Source: Firm-04 sp045617625
Lineage (GTDB): Bacteria; Bacillota; Clostridia; Oscillospirales; Ruminococcaceae
DNA: 64,000 nucleotides
Direction: 5' to 3'
NCBI GenBank assembly: GCA_045617625.1
Contig: JAZLJA010000037.1
Span: 1 to 64,000, forward strand
Under the pieces are notes generated by a model. That model ran no database searches. It worked only from the letters and a program-made list of their open reading frames with translations, and was not told the DNA's origin. A program made the position numbers and the translations under genes. Position 1 is the stretch's first letter. The number at the start of each line of letters is the position of its first letter. Positions 26,398 through 34,394 of this stretch are shown here, one piece after another.

Positions 26398-27381
26398 ATG
26401 GAACCATTGAAACTGAAAGCGGCTTTTCAGGATTACATCTGGGGCGGCAGACGCCTGCGCGAGGAATACGGCAAGCCCTGCAAGCTCGACCGCATTGCGG
26501 AAAGCTGGGAGCTTTCCTGCCATCCCGACGGTCTGACGGAAATCGTCAACGGCGTGAATAAAGGCATGACCCTCAAAGCATATCTGGAGCAGGACTGGAA
26601 AACACTCGTCGGTGAAGGCGCATCGGGATATTCCAAATTTCCCGTGTTGATCAAACTGATCGATGCCTGTCAGGATCTGAGCATTCAGGTTCACCCCGAT
26701 GACCGCTATGCCCGCGCAAACGAAAAGGGCGAAAACGGCAAGGTCGAGTGCTGGTATGTCGTGGACTGCGAAGAAGGTGCGGCTTTGGCTTACGGCTTCA
26801 ACCGCGAGCTGACCCGCGAGGAGTTTGAATCACATATCAACGACGGCACTCTGCTCGATTATATTCGTCTGGTGCCTGTTCACAAAGGCGATGTGTTCTT
26901 CATCGAGGCAGGTACGATTCATGCCATCGGTGCAGGCATTGTCATCGCAGAAATTCAGGAGACCTCCAACATCACTTACCGTGTTTACGACTATGAGCGC
27001 GTGGATGCCGACGGCAATCCCCGCGAACTGCACATCAAAAAAGCACTGGATGTGACGAAAACATGGGCAGCTCCGCCCCGTATGAAGCGTCCGCCCATGC
27101 AGTATAACGGCTACACCGCCACCATCATCGCAGACTGCCAGTATTTCTCCACACTCGAACTCAGCATCGAGGGCGAAGCGGCATTTCCGCCCAACGGCGG
27201 GCTGTCCTATACGCATCTGCTTGTCACCGACGGCGAGGGCGTGCTGATCTACGACGACGGTGTTCTCATGCCGCTGACAAAGGGCGATTCTGTCTTTTTG
27301 CCCGCAACCTTCGGCGCATATGCGATCCGCAGCCAGAAATGCACCGTGCTTGCAACCCGCACCATGCCAAAACGCGGATGA
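26398..27381 (+). CDS. manA: Mannose-6-phosphate isomerase, class I
   Basis: 327 aa. The cupin core has the zinc-ligand segment SIQVHPDD, and ESWELSCH and GTIHAIGAG further support it. It interconverts mannose-6-P and fructose-6-P in the cytoplasm. Length fits the short bacterial class. Start ATG 26398 follows AAGGGGG. It lies just upstream of a hexokinase-type gene, a sensible pair for use of mannose/glucose released from plant polymers. Confidence 0.92.
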   Translation: MEPLKLKAAFQDYIWGGRRLREEYGKPCKLDRIAESWELSCHPDGLTEIVNGVNKGMTLKAYLEQDWKTLVGEGASGYSKFPVLIKLIDACQDLSIQVHPDDRYARANEKGENGKVECWYVVDCEEGAALAYGFNRELTREEFESHINDGTLLDYIRLVPVHKGDVFFIEAGTIHAIGAGIVIAEIQETSNITYRVYDYERVDADGNPRELHIKKALDVTKTWAAPPRMKRPPMQYNGYTATIIADCQYFSTLELSIEGEAAFPPNGGLSYTHLLVTDGEGVLIYDDGVLMPLTKGDSVFLPATFGAYAIRSQKCTVLATRTMPKRG

Positions 27382-27433
27382 TCTTTCCCCGTTTTCTGCA
27401 TACATATATCACACATATAAAGGAGTTTATCAC

Positions 27434-28387
27434 ATGAAGTTTTATGTCGGAATCGACTTGGGAGGCACCAATATCGTTGCAGGTGTTGTGGATGAAAATT
27501 ACAATATTCTGACCAAGGCATCCCGCAAAACCAACTGCCCCCGCCCCGCCGAGGAAATCGCAGATGATATGGCGGCAGCGGCACTGGAGGCAATCGCACA
27601 GGCAAACCTGACCCCCGAACAAGTGGAATGGATCGGCATCGGCACACCCGGCATCGCCAATTCGTCCACAGGTATCATCGAATATTCCAACAATCTGGGA
27701 TTTGTCAACACCCCGATGGTCAAATGGATCTCCGAGAAAACAGGCCGCCCCGCATTCATTGAAAACGACGCAAATGCTGCCGCTTACGGCGAATATGTTG
27801 CAGGTGCGGCAAAGGGTGCGACCAATGCGGTTTGCATCACACTGGGCACAGGTGTCGGCGGCGGCATCATCATCGACGGCAAAATCTATGACGGCTCGAA
27901 CTTTGCAGGCGCAGAGCTCGGTCACACCGTCATGAACATCGACGGACCGCAGTGCACCTGCGGAAGAAAGGGCTGTTTTGAGGTCTATTCCTCCGCAACA
28001 GGACTTGTCCGCATGACGAATGAAGCAATGGCAGAACATCCCGAAAGCATCATGCACCAGATGGCTGCGGAACAGGGCAGAGTCTCTGCACGCACGGCAT
28101 TTGACTGTATGCGCAAGGGCGATGCGGCTGCAAAAGAGGTTGTCGATCTGTATATCCGCTGCCTGGCGGCAGGCATCACCAACACCATCAACATTTTCCA
28201 GCCTGATATCCTGTGCATCGGCGGCGGCGTGTGCAATGAGGGCGATGCGCTTCTGCTGCCCGTCAAGGAACTGGTCGCAAAAGAGGTTTACACACGCAAC
28301 TCTAAGAAAAACGCTGAGATCGTGATTGCAAAGCTCGGCAACGATGCAGGTATCATCGGTGCAGCATTCCTCGGCAAAGCAATCTGA
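27434..28387 (+). CDS. glcK: ROK-family glucokinase
   Basis: 317 aa. The phosphate loop GIDLGGTNIVAG, catalytic segment ENDANAAAYGE, LGTGVGGGII and the ROK zinc motif CTCGRKGCFE are all intact. It phosphorylates glucose (family also includes N-acetylmannosamine and fructose kinases) using ATP. No helix-turn-helix is present, so it is an enzyme and not a ROK repressor. Start ATG 27434 follows AGGAG. Last gene of the plus-strand run that begins at purE. Confidence 0.92.
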   Translation: MKFYVGIDLGGTNIVAGVVDENYNILTKASRKTNCPRPAEEIADDMAAAALEAIAQANLTPEQVEWIGIGTPGIANSSTGIIEYSNNLGFVNTPMVKWISEKTGRPAFIENDANAAAYGEYVAGAAKGATNAVCITLGTGVGGGIIIDGKIYDGSNFAGAELGHTVMNIDGPQCTCGRKGCFEVYSSATGLVRMTNEAMAEHPESIMHQMAAEQGRVSARTAFDCMRKGDAAAKEVVDLYIRCLAAGITNTINIFQPDILCIGGGVCNEGDALLLPVKELVAKEVYTRNSKKNAEIVIAKLGNDAGIIGAAFLGKAI

Positions 28388-28768
28388 GATAAGGTAGTTC
28401 TATCCTCATACTTCTGCCTGATATAATCAAAAAAGCGGACGACCCCAAAAAGATTGCGCTCATATAGAAGTTTTATTACAACGACTATACGCAAGATCTT
28501 TACAGCAGGCTATGAAAATGAACAGGCAACTACTTCAATTGAGGTAGTTGCCTGTTTGATTTAGAATGCTTTTGCCACACTTTTTCATTGACAAAAAACT
28601 TGGCTTTTTGTTATTGGTATTATATCCACTACATCTACTGACGATTTATTAAACTGTAATACGAAAAAATTATTTTCAAAAATGAAAGCTGCATAGTCTC
28701 TCCTCAAGGAGAGGGGGGTGTTGAAGCTTTTGTGATGAGTGCCTGACAGACACGATAAGCCTTGTTTC
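28388..28768. other. AT-rich convergent intergenic region with a bidirectional terminator and no supported gene
   Basis: This 381-bp gap between glcK (plus) and radA (minus) is clearly richer in A+T than its neighbours. It holds the terminator at 28523-28558 and a small hairpin CTCTCC-TCAA-GGAGAG at about 28697-28712. The short open frames look unconserved. A decayed or acquired fragment is possible but cannot be shown. Confidence 0.5.
28523..28558 (+). terminator. Terminator of glcK (probably bidirectional with radA)
   Basis: AACAGGCAACTAC (28523-28535) pairs with GTAGTTGCCTGTT (28546-28558) in a 13-bp stem, followed by a T-rich tail. Minus-strand readout is also followed by T residues. Confidence 0.75.
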
Positions 28769-30166
28769 TCACGCCTGTTTTGCTTTCGATTCCTTTTCCA
28801 GCACGGCAAACGCCTCTTTGAGGTTGGACACACCCGCAAGCCGTATCTGAAAACGATCGGTTTGCAGCGTGCGCAGCGTTTGCTTCGGCAGAATACAAAG
28901 CGTAAACCCGAGCCGTTCCGCCTCCTGAATGCGCAGTGCCGCATTGGAAACCCCACGGATCTCTCCGCCAAGCCCGACTTCACCGAATGCAAGCACTGTC
29001 TCCCCGATGGGCTTATCCATCAGCGACGAATACAGTGCCAGCGCAACTGCCAGATCGCCTGCGGGTTCGTCGATCCGAAAGCCGCCCACAATGTTCAGAT
29101 AAACATCCAGCGCACCGAAAAACAGCCCCATGCGCTTTTCCAGCACCGCCAGAAGAATATACACTCTATTATAATCAAACCCTGTTGCCGTGCGTCGGGG
29201 CGATGAAAGTGTACTTTTCGATACAAGTGCCTGAATCTCAGCGAGAATGGGGCGGCTGCCCTCCATCATGCAGCAAACGCAGGTGCCCGAAACCCCGATC
29301 GGTCTGCCCTCCAGCAGCATCGCCGAGGGATTCTCCACCTCCGAAAGCCCTGTATCCTTCATCTCAAACACACCGATCTCATTGGTCGAGCCAAAACGAT
29401 TTTTCACCGCACGCAGAATACGGCAGCTCTGATAGCGGTCGCCCTCGAAAATCAGCACTGCATCCACGATATGCTCCATGACCTTCGGGCCCGCGATGGA
29501 GCCCTCTTTCGTCACATGGCCCACCAGCAGCATCGGGATCTCCTTTGCCTTTGCCGTGTGCAGAAAGAGATTCGTACATTCACGCACCTGCGGCACCGAG
29601 CCTGACCCCGACGAAAGCGTTGCCAGATTCATGGTCTGGATGGAGTCGATGATGACGATATCAGGCTCCGTGGATTGAATGGTTTCGCAAATGGATTCGG
29701 CATCGGTGACGGTGAGCAGATAGAGGCTTTCCGTATTGACCTGAAGTCTCTGCGCCCGCAGCTTGATTTGCCGTGCCGATTCTTCTCCTGACACATAAAG
29801 CACCGAATGCTTCTCACCGAGAAACTGACAGATTTGCAGCAAAAGCGTACTTTTTCCGATGCCGGGTTCGCCGCCCAGCAGCACCACCGAGCCCTTGACG
29901 AGTCCGCCGCCCAGCACGCGGTTCAGCTCACGCATTCCCGTATCGTAGCGGATATCGTCATCGGTGCCGATCTCGGCAAGTTCACGAATCTGCGCAGAGA
30001 GGTCAGCCCCCTGCCCCGCAGCACTGCCGCCCGATACCGCAGCAACAGGCGCGGGCAATGCCTCCTCAATGGAATTCCACGCGCCGCAGTTTGTGCATCT
30101 GCCGTTCCATTTCGGATACTGCGCCCCGCAGGCATTGCATTCATACACGACTTTCGTCTTTGCCAT
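28769..30166 (-). CDS. radA: DNA repair ATPase RadA (Sms)
   Basis: 465 aa. The N-terminal four-Cys zinc finger (CNACGAQYPKW, CTNCGAW) is followed by a RecA-like ATPase with Walker A GGEPGIGKSTLL, the RadA-specific KNRFGSTNEIG motif, and a C-terminal Lon-protease-like domain. RadA promotes branch migration in recombination. Start ATG 30166 follows AAAAGGAG. A terminator ends only about 35 bp upstream, so its transcription signal is unclear. Confidence 0.95.
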   Translation of the reverse strand: MAKTKVVYECNACGAQYPKWNGRCTNCGAWNSIEEALPAPVAAVSGGSAAGQGADLSAQIRELAEIGTDDDIRYDTGMRELNRVLGGGLVKGSVVLLGGEPGIGKSTLLLQICQFLGEKHSVLYVSGEESARQIKLRAQRLQVNTESLYLLTVTDAESICETIQSTEPDIVIIDSIQTMNLATLSSGSGSVPQVRECTNLFLHTAKAKEIPMLLVGHVTKEGSIAGPKVMEHIVDAVLIFEGDRYQSCRILRAVKNRFGSTNEIGVFEMKDTGLSEVENPSAMLLEGRPIGVSGTCVCCMMEGSRPILAEIQALVSKSTLSSPRRTATGFDYNRVYILLAVLEKRMGLFFGALDVYLNIVGGFRIDEPAGDLAVALALYSSLMDKPIGETVLAFGEVGLGGEIRGVSNAALRIQEAERLGFTLCILPKQTLRTLQTDRFQIRLAGVSNLKEAFAVLEKESKAKQA

Positions 30167-30205
30167 CGCAAAAGCTCCTTTTCACAGATTCTGCATAGAG
30201 AAAAA

Positions 30206-30236
30206 GCCGACATTCACCTGATTTTTGAATGTCGGC
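30206..30236 (-). terminator. Terminator of the tRNA-Leu/small protein unit, upstream of radA
   Basis: GCCGACATTCA (30206-30216) and TGAATGTCGGC (30226-30236) form an 11-bp perfect stem. On the minus strand it is followed by TTTTTC. It lies between the small gene and radA. Confidence 0.8.
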
Positions 30237-30256
30237 ATCTGATTTTATCCATCGAA

Positions 30257-30448
30257 TCAATAGCGCAAAGCAACGAAGATGTAACCGAAGAACATCACCG
30301 CGACCATTGCAAGCACAATGATACGTGCAAGCAAGCTTTTCTGTGATTTCTTCTGATTCGCCGCCTTTTTTTTACGGCTGCGCTGCTGCTGACGGTTCTC
30401 ACCCGAATTCGCAACGACAACGCGGTGTCCGCTCGGGGTGGATTTCAT
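30257..30448 (-). CDS. Small basic single-pass membrane protein, unknown function
   Basis: 63 aa. The N-terminal 40 residues are strongly basic (runs of Lys, Arg, Gln), followed by one hydrophobic helix (about 43-60, LARIIVLAMVAVMFFGYIF). Start ATG 30448 has CGGAGG upstream. It is downstream of tRNA-Leu and ends before a strong terminator, so it looks like a real gene. I do not recognise the family. Confidence 0.65.
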   Translation of the reverse strand: MKSTPSGHRVVVANSGENRQQQRSRKKKAANQKKSQKSLLARIIVLAMVAVMFFGYIFVALRY

Positions 30449-30548
30449 ATACGAAAACCTCCGTTTCCTACGTAAAATAAGGAAAAACCCACTCTCGGCA
30501 AAAGCGTTGAGCGGGGACGTTTCTGTGGGGGAATCCCCATTCATTGAG

Positions 30549-30632
30549 TGCCGGCGGCGGGGGTCGAACCCGCACGGTATCGCTACCACTGGATTTTGAG
30601 TCCAGCACGTCTGCCAATTCCATCACGCCGGC
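30549..30632 (-). tRNA. tRNA-Leu (anticodon CAA)
   Basis: 84 nt. The acceptor stem GCCGGCG/CGCCGGC is perfect. The anticodon arm CTGGA-CTCAAAA-TCCAG gives CAA, reading UUG. A long variable arm (TGGTAGCGATACC) marks a class II tRNA, and the T arm is GCGGG-TTCGACC-CCCGC. CCA is not encoded. Confidence 0.95.
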
Positions 30633-30642
30633 GAATACAGAT

Positions 30643-30671
30643 ATTATATCACAACCGAAGCAATTTGTCAA
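30643..30671 (-). promoter_or_regulatory. Promoter of tRNA-Leu
   Basis: Minus strand: TTGACA (30671-30666), 17-bp spacer, TATAAT (30648-30643) with extended TGTGA. It is placed directly upstream of the tRNA. Confidence 0.85.
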
Positions 30672-30809
30672 GCAAAATTCCAAGATTTCCACGCTGTACG
30701 CCGAACACCCGCGCCGCGATCCGACACACGCACAGACCATTTGGACAGAGTGACCAAAAATCAAGAAGCGCAAAGCGGATAGTTTTCTGCAAACAAAAGA
30801 AAAACCCCC

Positions 30810-30838
30810 TTGACGTTTTGGACATTACAAGTTATACT
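30810..30838 (+). promoter_or_regulatory. Promoter of acpP
   Basis: TTGACG (30810-30815), 17-bp spacer, TATACT (30833-30838). Confidence 0.78.
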
Positions 30839-30898
30839 ATTATCGAAGCGCGACAAACGTTTCACGCGCGCAATCGCCTGCCGAAAGGAGTGGAACAT

Positions 30899-31126
30899 AT
30901 GATTTTTGAGAAGCTGAAGGAAATCATTCTGGAGCAGTTGGATGTGGATGAGGAAGACATCACCTTAGACGCAGACATTCTGGAGGATTTGGACGCTGAC
31001 TCTCTGGACGTTGTCTTGCTGATGAAAACAATCTCCGAGGAGTTTGAAATGGCGGTGCCCGATGACGCTGTGGATTCGATCAAAACCGTCGGTGATATCG
31101 TCGAGTACATCGAAAACTATCAGTAA
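30899..31126 (+). CDS. acpP: Acyl carrier protein
   Basis: 75 aa, acidic. The phosphopantetheine attachment Ser is in DLDADSLDVV at about residue 36. It carries acyl chains in fatty acid synthesis. Start ATG 30899 follows GAAAGGAG. It is monocistronic here, with its own promoter and terminator and no fab neighbours, so it could also serve another acyl or peptide system. Confidence 0.92.
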   Translation: MIFEKLKEIILEQLDVDEEDITLDADILEDLDADSLDVVLLMKTISEEFEMAVPDDAVDSIKTVGDIVEYIENYQ

Positions 31127-31130
31127 CCCA

Positions 31131-31176
31131 AAAAAGGATGGGGGGAACCTCTTGGGAGGGTTCCCCCATCCTTTTT
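31131..31176 (+). terminator. Strong bidirectional terminator between acpP and pyrB
   Basis: The left arm (31131-31149; AAAAAGGATGG start) pairs with the right arm (31159-31176; CCATCCTTTTT end) in a stem of about 18 bp. The A-run and T-run at the two ends make it work in both directions for these convergent genes. Confidence 0.88.
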
Positions 31177-31267
31177 CCTGACCTGTTGTATCTGCAAGCT
31201 GAGCAGAACCTGCGTAATGATATCATCATCGCAGATTCTGCTCTTTTGTGCAAATTACGGAAGACGT

Positions 31268-32359
31268 TCAAATCGCCGCATTCCCCTCAAACGCTCGCTC
31301 CTCGCAGTATTCGCATACCATATGCCCGCATTCCTCCAAAAACTGCGGCGGCAGATAATGCTCATGCGTCGCCACGCACTTCGGGTTGACACATCGCAGA
31401 TTGCTGCATGCTTCACCATGCAAAAGCTGCGGTGTTTCGCGCATTTCGAGCATCGTCAGAATCAATGCCATACGAATATACATTCCGTACTGTGCCTGCT
31501 TGAAGTACAGCGCACGGGGGTCATTGTCAACGGCAACCTCGATCTCATCGACACGCGGCAGCGGATGCAGCACCGCAAGATCAGATTTTGCCAACGCCAT
31601 TTTTTCGGGTGTCAGACGATAAATGTCCTTCTGCGCGAGATATTCCGCCTCCGAGGGGAACCGCTCACGCTGAATACGTGTCATATACAGCACATCGAGT
31701 TCGGAAATCGCATTTTCCAGCGAATCCTCCAGCCGATATGTGCAGCCATGCTCCTCCAGAATTTTGATGATATAATCAGGGATGCGCAGCTCAGGGGTGG
31801 AGATCAGCACAAAGCGGTTGTTCGGATAGCACGACAACGCCTTGCACAGCGAATGCACCGTTCTGCCATAGAGCAGATCGCCGCACAGCCCGATGGTCAG
31901 GTTGTCGAGATGTCCCTTTTCCATACGCAGGGTCATCAGGTCGGTGAGGGTCTGCGTCGGGTGAAGATGTCCGCCGTCGCCCGCATTGACCACGGGGCAG
32001 TCGGCAGAAAGTGCCGCCGCCTTTGCCGCGCCCGCCATCGGGTGACGAATAATCAGGATATCCGAATATGAACTGACAACTTTTGTCGTATCTTTGAGGT
32101 TTTCGCCCTTTGAGACAGACGAACTCATGGGATTGTCAAAGCCGATGATGCTGCCTCCCAGACGAATCATCGCCGACTGAAAGCTCATTTGTGTGCGCGT
32201 GGACGGTTCATAGAACAGCGTCGCCATGATTTTGCCCGCGCATGCCTGCACATATCTCTGCGGATGCGCGTAGATCTCCGCGCCAAGCTTGATCAGCTTG
32301 TTCCACCACTCCACGGGATAATCGTTGAGGTCGATAAAATGCGGATACTTCATTTCCAT
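31268..32359 (-). CDS. pyrB: Aspartate carbamoyltransferase PyrB with a C-terminal PyrI-like zinc motif
   Basis: 363 aa. The catalytic part (about 1-305) has FYEPSTRTQMSFQ, the PMSSSVSKGE loop, the HPTQTLTD motif and LHPLPRVDEI. It makes carbamoyl-aspartate in pyrimidine synthesis. Normal PyrB is near 310 aa; the extra tail (about 318-363) contains C-x4-C-x20-C-x2-C (CVNPKC ... CEYC), close to the zinc site of the regulatory chain PyrI (C-x4-C-x23-C-x2-C). No separate pyrI is nearby. The tail may keep the PyrI-type contact without the allosteric nucleotide domain. Start ATG 32359 follows AAAGGA. It lies 21 bp after asnB, so both use the promoter at 34318-34346. Confidence 0.92.
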   Translation of the reverse strand: MEMKYPHFIDLNDYPVEWWNKLIKLGAEIYAHPQRYVQACAGKIMATLFYEPSTRTQMSFQSAMIRLGGSIIGFDNPMSSSVSKGENLKDTTKVVSSYSDILIIRHPMAGAAKAAALSADCPVVNAGDGGHLHPTQTLTDLMTLRMEKGHLDNLTIGLCGDLLYGRTVHSLCKALSCYPNNRFVLISTPELRIPDYIIKILEEHGCTYRLEDSLENAISELDVLYMTRIQRERFPSEAEYLAQKDIYRLTPEKMALAKSDLAVLHPLPRVDEIEVAVDNDPRALYFKQAQYGMYIRMALILTMLEMRETPQLLHGEACSNLRCVNPKCVATHEHYLPPQFLEECGHMVCEYCEERAFEGNAAI

Positions 32360-32380
32360 ACTGCAAACATCCTTTCAAAT

Positions 32381-34258
32381 TCACGCTTCTGCGGATTTTT
32401 CATCAAAGTACACGCCGTACCAGACGAGGAACATATACACCGTCCAGATTTTTCGGCTGTAATCTGTCTGCCCTGATTTGTGCGCATCCAACAGCCGTGT
32501 CAGCTGTTCGACATGAAAAAATTTCTCTGCCGTTTCCGATGTGAATGCATCTTTCACGATTTTGTAGCAGTCATCCTGCTTCAGCCACACGCGAATCGGC
32601 ACAGGAAAACCGAGTTTTTTCTTCACGGCGGTATCCGCAGTCTGGGGCGGGGTATCCTTTTTCGCCGCCTGACGCATCGCATATTTCGTGATATAGGGTG
32701 TATTTTCGTCGGTTCTGGCAGTTCTGGTCACACGATAGCGGGGCGGTATCTTCGCCGCCACGCCCATGACTTCCTTATCGAGAAACGGCACGCGCAATTC
32801 CAACGAATTTGCCATGCTCATTTTGTCAGCCTTCAGCAAAATATCCCCTGTCATCCACAAATGCAAATCGAGATACTGCATTTTTGTGACGGCATCCGCG
32901 CCCTGCACCTTGTCATAAAACGGCTTGGTGATGACAGTCGGATCCGGTGCATCGGTTTGCGTGCGCAGCAGTGATTTGCGCTCTGCGGGTGTGAAAATAT
33001 ACGCATTTCCGATAAAGCGTTCTTCAAGTGTCTTGCCCTTGCGCACGAAGAAATTGCGTCCGCGCTTGGCAGGCAGTTTTTCCGCCGCCCTGCCGATCGC
33101 ACGCCGTAACCCCATCGGCAAACGGTCATACCATGTCGAATCCGGCTCGCTGTAAACATTATAGCCGCCGAAGATCTCATCAGCACCCTCGCCCGAAAGC
33201 ACGACCTTCACCTGCTCTGCGGCAAGCCTGCACACAAAAAACAGCGCGACAGCAGCGGGGTCTGCAAGCGGTTCATCCATGTGATACTGAATATGCGGCA
33301 GCATTTCCCAGAATTCCGCCTGCGTGATGACATGGCTGAAATTCTCCTTGCCGATCGCCTGCGAAAACCGTTTCGCCCACCCGATCTCGTTATACCGTTC
33401 ATCCTCACCGAAACCGACGGTAAAGGTCTTGTCCACATCCGAGGCGGCAGCTGCATAGCTGGAATCGACCCCCGATGAAAGGAAACTGCCCACTTCCACA
33501 TCCGCGATTTTGTGTGCCGCCACCGAATCGTGAAACACATCAGAAATGCGGCTGACCCAGTCATCGAGCGTCGGGGTTTCCTCCGCTTCAAACTTGATTT
33601 CCCAGTAGCGTTTGACGGTGAGTTTTCCCTGCTCATAGATGAAATAATGCGCAGCAGGGAGCTTTTTCACGCCCTCAAAAAAGGTGTCCTCCGTCGGGGA
33701 ATACTGGAATGTGAGATACTGTTCCAACACCGCGGTGTTCAGCGATTTGGTAAACTGCGGATGCGGCAGAAAACTTTTGATCTCACTGCCGAACAGCAAA
33801 CTGCCGCCCATCTCCGCATAATAAAGCGGTTTGATGCCGAAAAAGTCTCTTGCACCAAACAGCGATTTCTTCTGCTTGTCCCAGATGACAAACGCAAACA
33901 TTCCGCGCAGCTTTGGCAGCAGATCCGCACCGTATTCCTCATAGCCGTGCAGCAGCACCTCGGAATCGGTTTGTGTTCGGAATCGGTGTCCTGCCGCGAT
34001 CAGCGACGCACGCAGCTCGCGGTAATTATAGATCTCGCCGTTGAAAACCAGCACCAGCGACGCATCTTCGTTGAAAATGGGCTGATCGCCCTGCGCACTG
34101 ACATCAATGATCGAAAGACGCCGATGCCCAAGCGCAATATCATCATCCACATATTTTCCGTCTGCATCGGGGCCGCGGTGTCTGATGCGTTCCATCATCT
34201 GCAAAAGCACGCTTTCTGCGTCCTCAATGTGATTGGTAAAGCCTGTAAATCCGCACAT
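32381..34258 (-). CDS. asnB: Asparagine synthase (glutamine-hydrolysing)
   Basis: 625 aa. The start is MCGFTGF, with Cys2 as the glutaminase nucleophile once Met is removed. An in-frame ATG two codons earlier would bury the Cys and is too close to the AAGGAG site, so ATG 34258 is chosen. The glutaminase half has RHRGPDADG and NGEIYNYRELR. The synthetase half has the SSGVDSSY ATP loop. It converts aspartate and glutamine to asparagine. Cotranscription with pyrB groups two aspartate-consuming enzymes. Confidence 0.95.
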   Translation of the reverse strand: MCGFTGFTNHIEDAESVLLQMMERIRHRGPDADGKYVDDDIALGHRRLSIIDVSAQGDQPIFNEDASLVLVFNGEIYNYRELRASLIAAGHRFRTQTDSEVLLHGYEEYGADLLPKLRGMFAFVIWDKQKKSLFGARDFFGIKPLYYAEMGGSLLFGSEIKSFLPHPQFTKSLNTAVLEQYLTFQYSPTEDTFFEGVKKLPAAHYFIYEQGKLTVKRYWEIKFEAEETPTLDDWVSRISDVFHDSVAAHKIADVEVGSFLSSGVDSSYAAAASDVDKTFTVGFGEDERYNEIGWAKRFSQAIGKENFSHVITQAEFWEMLPHIQYHMDEPLADPAAVALFFVCRLAAEQVKVVLSGEGADEIFGGYNVYSEPDSTWYDRLPMGLRRAIGRAAEKLPAKRGRNFFVRKGKTLEERFIGNAYIFTPAERKSLLRTQTDAPDPTVITKPFYDKVQGADAVTKMQYLDLHLWMTGDILLKADKMSMANSLELRVPFLDKEVMGVAAKIPPRYRVTRTARTDENTPYITKYAMRQAAKKDTPPQTADTAVKKKLGFPVPIRVWLKQDDCYKIVKDAFTSETAEKFFHVEQLTRLLDAHKSGQTDYSRKIWTVYMFLVWYGVYFDEKSAEA

Positions 34259-34317
34259 TTTCATTCTCCTTCGTGTGGGGATGCGGGTTTCCTCTTTCTC
34301 GTCATACTATCCTGTTC

Positions 34318-34346
34318 ATTATACTACTTTTTCGGGGATTTGGCAA
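34318..34346 (-). promoter_or_regulatory. Promoter of asnB-pyrB
   Basis: Minus strand: TTGCCA (34346-34341), 17-bp spacer, TATAAT (34323-34318). Confidence 0.78.
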
Positions 34347-34365
34347 GGGGGCAGGCGCAAAAAAA

Positions 34366-34389
34366 TCCCGACAGCCGCTGCCGTCGGGA
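34366..34389 (-). terminator. Terminator of the VanY-like gene
   Basis: TCCCGAC (34366-34372) and GTCGGGA (34383-34389), extended by an inner GC pair, form the stem. On the minus strand seven T residues follow. Confidence 0.8.
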
Positions 34390-34394
34390 CGATA

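Noticed and set aside
28688..28716. Insertion-sequence end or MITE at the CTCTCC/GGAGAG hairpin
   Set aside because: A single short hairpin without terminal repeats, target duplication or a second copy in the window is not enough.
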